Positions 5,041-8,176 of a stretch of DNA of 8,176 nt are shown here, piece after piece. This DNA is from Clostridia bacterium. Lineage in GTDB: Bacteria; Bacillota; Clostridia; Christensenellales; Borkfalkiaceae. The first letter of the stretch is position 1, and each line of letters opens with the position of its first letter. Position numbers and translations under genes: made by a program. The notes beneath the pieces are model-generated. The model was given only the letters and a program-made list of their open reading frames with translations. It searched no databases and had not been told where the DNA came from. The stretch spans positions 1 through 8,176 of the forward strand of contig JAFOHH010000099.1 in the NCBI GenBank assembly GCA_017421905.1, in the 5' to 3' direction.

Positions 5041-7434
5041 ATGTTAGCACCTTTAAGATGGTTAAAAGATTACGTAGAAATTGACGTTTCTGCCGAAGAA
5101 CTCAAAAACAAACTGTTTTCCTGTGGATTTGAAGTAGAAGAATCGGTAGATATGTTTGCCAAGGTCGATGGTATTTACGTTGCAAAACTGCTTTCCGTGG
5201 AAAAACATCCCAATGCAGACAAGTTAAACGTTTGGCAAATTGACGTAGGCGAAAAGGGAACGCTTCAAATTATTACCAACGCTAAAAATATTCAGGAAGG
5301 AGATCTCGTTCCCGTTGCACTTGACGGAGCAACTCTTTTTAGCGGAGACCGTATTTTTAACGGACAAATTCGCGGGGTAGAATCATTTGGTATGTTCTGC
5401 TCGGGCGAAGAACTCGGCATTACGGACGACTATTATCCCGGCGCATCGGTAAACGGCATTTTGCGTTTGTTAGAAGATTATAAACCGGGTACGCCCATTA
5501 AGGAAGCGCTTGGACTAGATGATATTATTTTCGATATCGGCGTAACGTCTAATCGTCCCGATTGTCAAAGTATTCTCGGTATTGCACGCGAAGTTGCCTC
5601 CGTGCTTAATAAGCCCCTGAAAATGCCTGCAATGACGTATAAAACGGTGGATAAAGCCGTTACGGAAGTCGTAAGCGTAAAGGTGGAAGACACCGAACTT
5701 TGCCCGCGCTATCTTGCAACGGCAGTTGAAAATATCACGGTAAAAGAATCTCCGCTTTGGATGAGAAAGCGTTTATTCCTCGTTGGTATTCGTGGTATTA
5801 ATAACCTCGTAGATATTACCAATTTCGTTTTGACGGAAATGGGACAACCCATGCATGCGTTCGACCGTGATAAGCTCAATCAATCCGAGCTTATCGTACG
5901 CCGTGCGAAAGAAGGGGAAACCATTGTTACGTTAGATAAAAAGGAATTTACTTTAACAGAAGAAAACCTTGTTATTTGTGACGGAGATAAGCCCGTATGC
6001 CTTGCAGGTGTTATGGGTGGGCTTAATTCCGGTATTACGGAAGAAACGACTAGCCTTGTTTTTGAGGCTGCAAAATTTAAAAGAGATAACGTGCGTAAAA
6101 CCTCTCGTTCGCTTGGACAGAGATCGGAATCTTCCGCTCGTTTTGAAAAGGGTGTCGATTCCTATACCACCAAGCTTGCCATGGATCGCGCTCTTGCTTT
6201 AATCGACGAGCTTGGAGCAGGGGAAATTCTTTCCGGAGCAATTGATTACAATGCAGAAAAGCAAGAAAAACGCTTGGTGGAAACTACCGTTTCCCGCATT
6301 ACCGGCCTTTTGGGTATTACGATTAGCGGCGTGGATATGAAGGAAATTCTCGAGCGCTTGCAATTCGAGGTATCCTTAAACGGCGAAACCCTTTCCGTTC
6401 TCGTTCCCGAATATCGCGAAGACGTAGAAAACTACGCAGACCTTGCAGAAGAAATTATTCGTATGTACGGTTACGATAATATCCAAGGTACGATGCTTGC
6501 ACACGCTGCAATTACCAACGGCGGAAAAACGGAGGCACAGAAAAACGAGGCTCGCGTTAAAGACGTTCTTTCCGGCTTTGGTTTGCACGAAATTGTTACA
6601 TACAGCTTTATTTCCGAAAAAGATTACGATAAGCTCGATTTGGATAAAACGAGCGATGAATACCGCTATATTCGTTTAATCAATCCGCTTGGGGAAGATC
6701 TTGCCGCAATGCGTACTACACTTGCTCCCAGCATGCTTTCCACGTTATTGTTTAACCAAAACCGTAAAAATGCAGAAGTAAAACTGTTTGAATATGCAAG
6801 AACGTATCATGCAAAAGCCTTGCCGCTTGCCGAGCTGCCCGTAGAAAGAAACAATATTTGCATCGGTATGTACGGTGCAAACGTCGATTTCTTTACCTTA
6901 AAAGGCGTAGTTGAAGAATTTGGTTCTGCGTTTGGCATTGAGTTTACTTTTGCTGCAGGCGGAAAGGGATATTTACACCCCACACGCTGCGCAACCGTAT
7001 CCGTAAACGGCGAAGTCGTTGGTACGATTGGCGAGTTGGGCCCCGTTTATAGCGATCGCTACGGCTTTGATAAACGCGTTTATTTGGGCGAACTCGATTA
7101 CGATAAAATTTCAGCATATATTTCCAGAAAGATTAAATTCAAAGCAATTTCTCGTTATCCGGAAAGCTCGGTAGATATCGCGCTTACCGTAGATAAAAAG
7201 GTTGCTTGTGCCGACGTTCTTGCCGTTATTCGCGAAAGCGCGGGAGAATATTTAAAATCTGCATCCCTTTTCGACGTATACGAAGGGGAACAGGTGGAAA
7301 AGGGCAAAAAGAGTATGGCGTTTAATCTTATTTTCGGGTCGTTAGATCGCACTTTGGAACAATCCGAAGTAGAATCGGCAAAAGCAAACGTGCTTGCGCG
7401 TTTAGGTGAAAAATTCGGCGCAGCACTTCGCTGA
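5041..7434 (+). CDS. pheT: Phenylalanine--tRNA ligase beta subunit
   Basis: Beta subunit of phenylalanyl-tRNA synthetase. It binds tRNA-Phe and edits mischarged Tyr-tRNA. It has 797 residues (804 in B. subtilis). Domains in order: N-terminal segment; OB-fold tRNA-binding domain (about 39-150, with HPNADKLNVW at 56-65 and GVESFGMFCS at 112-121); B3/B4 editing domain (about 212-400); B5 (403-475); catalytic-like class II core (about 490-690); and the C-terminal ferredoxin-fold anticodon-binding domain (702-796, with YEGEQVEKGKKSMAF at 747-761). Editing-site residues known from E. coli appear conserved: His272 in QPMHAFD, the GVMGG loop (323-327) and Glu342 in FEAAKF. The first ATG follows AAGGAG (5028-5033), which overlaps the pheS stop, so the two subunits are made from one T-box-controlled mRNA. 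Nothing appears truncated. Confidence 0.97.
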   Translation: MLAPLRWLKDYVEIDVSAEELKNKLFSCGFEVEESVDMFAKVDGIYVAKLLSVEKHPNADKLNVWQIDVGEKGTLQIITNAKNIQEGDLVPVALDGATLFSGDRIFNGQIRGVESFGMFCSGEELGITDDYYPGASVNGILRLLEDYKPGTPIKEALGLDDIIFDIGVTSNRPDCQSILGIAREVASVLNKPLKMPAMTYKTVDKAVTEVVSVKVEDTELCPRYLATAVENITVKESPLWMRKRLFLVGIRGINNLVDITNFVLTEMGQPMHAFDRDKLNQSELIVRRAKEGETIVTLDKKEFTLTEENLVICDGDKPVCLAGVMGGLNSGITEETTSLVFEAAKFKRDNVRKTSRSLGQRSESSARFEKGVDSYTTKLAMDRALALIDELGAGEILSGAIDYNAEKQEKRLVETTVSRITGLLGITISGVDMKEILERLQFEVSLNGETLSVLVPEYREDVENYADLAEEIIRMYGYDNIQGTMLAHAAITNGGKTEAQKNEARVKDVLSGFGLHEIVTYSFISEKDYDKLDLDKTSDEYRYIRLINPLGEDLAAMRTTLAPSMLSTLLFNQNRKNAEVKLFEYARTYHAKALPLAELPVERNNICIGMYGANVDFFTLKGVVEEFGSAFGIEFTFAAGGKGYLHPTRCATVSVNGEVVGTIGELGPVYSDRYGFDKRVYLGELDYDKISAYISRKIKFKAISRYPESSVDIALTVDKKVACADVLAVIRESAGEYLKSASLFDVYEGEQVEKGKKSMAFNLIFGSLDRTLEQSEVESAKANVLARLGEKFGAALR

Positions 7435-7479
7435 TAAAATTACCTTATTTATTAAAACAAAAACGCTTATGTTATGAAA

Positions 7480-7506
7480 AGAACCGCTTTTAGCGGTTCT
7501 TTTTTT
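7480..7506 (+). terminator. Rho-independent terminator after pheT
   Basis: Nine-base-pair perfect stem (7480-7488 with 7492-7500), loop TTT, followed by T residues through 7506. The flanking A run and T run could extend the stem and would allow some function on the other strand. It ends the pheST unit 46 bases after the stop codon. Confidence 0.93.
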
Positions 7507-7545
7507 ATAAAAATATTTCTTTTTTAAAAAAATACGGTTTTTCTC

Positions 7546-7574
7546 TTTTCAAAAAGGGGAAAAGATGGTAAAAT
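7546..7574 (+). promoter_or_regulatory. Putative sigma-A promoter of the U32 gene
   Basis: An extended -10, TGG followed by TAAAAT (7569-7574), has a weak -35 TTTTCA (7546-7551) at 17 bases. The predicted start of transcription is about 7581-7582, that is at the start codon itself. A promoter is needed here because the pheT terminator lies upstream, but the -35 match is only 4 of 6 and the exact site is uncertain. Confidence 0.4.
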
Positions 7575-7581
7575 AAAAGGT

Positions 7582-8176
7582 ATGATAGAAGTATTATCGC
7601 CTGCGGGCGGCTTAAACAATTTTTATGCGGCGTTAAACGCCGGCGCGGATGCGGTTTATTTGGGGCTTAAAGATTTTTCTGCCCGAGCCAATGCGGTAAA
7701 TTTTAGTTTGGAAGAACTTGCCGAAGCCGTAAATTATGCGCGCTTATTTAACGTAAAGGTCTACGTTACCGTCAACACCTTGTTAAAAGACGAGGAGCTT
7801 ATTAAGGCGGAAGAGAAAATCGTGCAGGCGCACAATCTCGGCGTAGATGCCTTTATCGTGCAAGATTTCTTTTTTGGAAAAGCCTTAAAGGAAAAATATC
7901 CTGCCCTTACCATGCACCTTTCAACCCAAGCGGGCGTATGCAACACCTTTTATGCAAAAATGGCAAAAGAGGCAGGCTATTCACGCGTGGTTTTGGCAAG
8001 AGAATTGCCGATTGCGCAAATTGCCGCAATTTCTAAAATTATCGAAACGGAAGTTTTCGTGCAGGGCGCAATGTGTACTTCTTTTTCGGGGCATTGCTAT
8101 TTCTCCTCCTTCGTGGGGGCGAATAGCGGCAACCGTGGTAGATGCAAACAGCCTTGCCGCAAAAAATATTCCTTTC
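7582..8176 (+). CDS. U32 family protein, N-terminal part (runs off right edge)
   Basis: The first 198 residues of a member of the family annotated as peptidase U32 (YrrN/YrrO, RlhA, TrhP, UbiU relatives). Characterised members mostly hydroxylate RNA or other substrates and carry a [4Fe-4S] cluster rather than act as proteases. Landmarks are LSPAGGLNNFYAALNAGADAVYLG (5-28), YVTVNTLLKDEE (61-72), HLSTQAGVCN (112-121), VVLARELP (136-143) and the U32 signature EVFVQGAMCTSFSGHCYFSS (157-176), then GNRGRCKQPCR (183-193). Cys165, Cys172, Cys188 and Cys192 are candidate cluster ligands; the Cys165/Cys172 spacing equals that of the first two ligands in E. coli UbiU. The short GGxxxA-like N-terminus fits an RNA-modifying TrhP- or RlhA-type member, but the missing C-terminus decides the subfamily. 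ATG 7582 is the only possible start after the in-frame TAA at 7525. Its only purine-rich site, AAAAGG, ends one base before the ATG. Confidence 0.9.
   Translation, partial: MIEVLSPAGGLNNFYAALNAGADAVYLGLKDFSARANAVNFSLEELAEAVNYARLFNVKVYVTVNTLLKDEELIKAEEKIVQAHNLGVDAFIVQDFFFGKALKEKYPALTMHLSTQAGVCNTFYAKMAKEAGYSRVVLARELPIAQIAAISKIIETEVFVQGAMCTSFSGHCYFSSFVGANSGNRGRCKQPCRKKYSF

Noticed and set aside
1..8176. Mobile elements, CRISPR arrays, tRNA or rRNA genes, defence systems
   Set aside because: I saw no transposase-like protein, terminal or spaced direct repeats, or cloverleaf/rRNA signatures on either strand; the gene content is core sporulation and housekeeping.

Overview
The window comes from an endospore-forming, low-to-moderate GC Firmicute, most likely a member of the Clostridia. 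It carries the compact clostridial-type spoVAC-spoVAD-spoVAE cluster without spoVAA, spoVAB or spoVAF in view, a yunB gene, a T-box in front of pheS-pheT, and mostly strong AGGAG-type ribosome binding sites. I cannot name a genus. All genes I can support lie on the + strand.

Layout. Positions 1-958 hold a nearly complete class I mannose-6-phosphate isomerase (manA) open at the left edge, followed by a clean intrinsic terminator (983-1013). Next comes a sporulation block: a textbook sigma-G-type promoter (1022-1050), an unrecognised 36-codon reading frame (1070-1180) that overlaps the next start, spoVAC (1158-1613), spoVAD (1624-2625), spoVAE (2622-2993) and yunB (3028-3675). Positions 3676-4006 contain a sigma-A promoter and a complete phenylalanine T-box leader with its antiterminator/terminator switch. 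It controls pheS (4007-5029) and pheT (5041-7434), which end at a second strong terminator (7480-7506). The window closes with the first 198 codons of a U32-family protein (7582 to the right edge) that has its own putative promoter.

How the genes work together. SpoVAC, SpoVAD and SpoVAE are forespore inner-membrane components that move dipicolinic acid into the spore and release it at germination. The sigma-G promoter fits forespore expression. YunB is a membrane-anchored sporulation protein that B. subtilis makes in the mother cell, so its position directly behind spoVA is worth a look. PheS and PheT form the (alpha-beta)2 phenylalanyl-tRNA synthetase, and the T-box reads uncharged tRNA-Phe to let transcription through. 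ManA and the U32 protein are metabolic or RNA-modification housekeeping genes with no evident link to the rest.

Most of the window is ordinary core genome, and I see no mobile element, CRISPR array, toxin-antitoxin pair, rRNA or tRNA. The least explained items are the 36-codon frame under the sigma-G promoter, two departures from consensus in the pheS T-box, the missing Shine-Dalgarno sequences of yunB and the U32 gene, and the anomalous N-terminal coding stretch of manA at the window edge.
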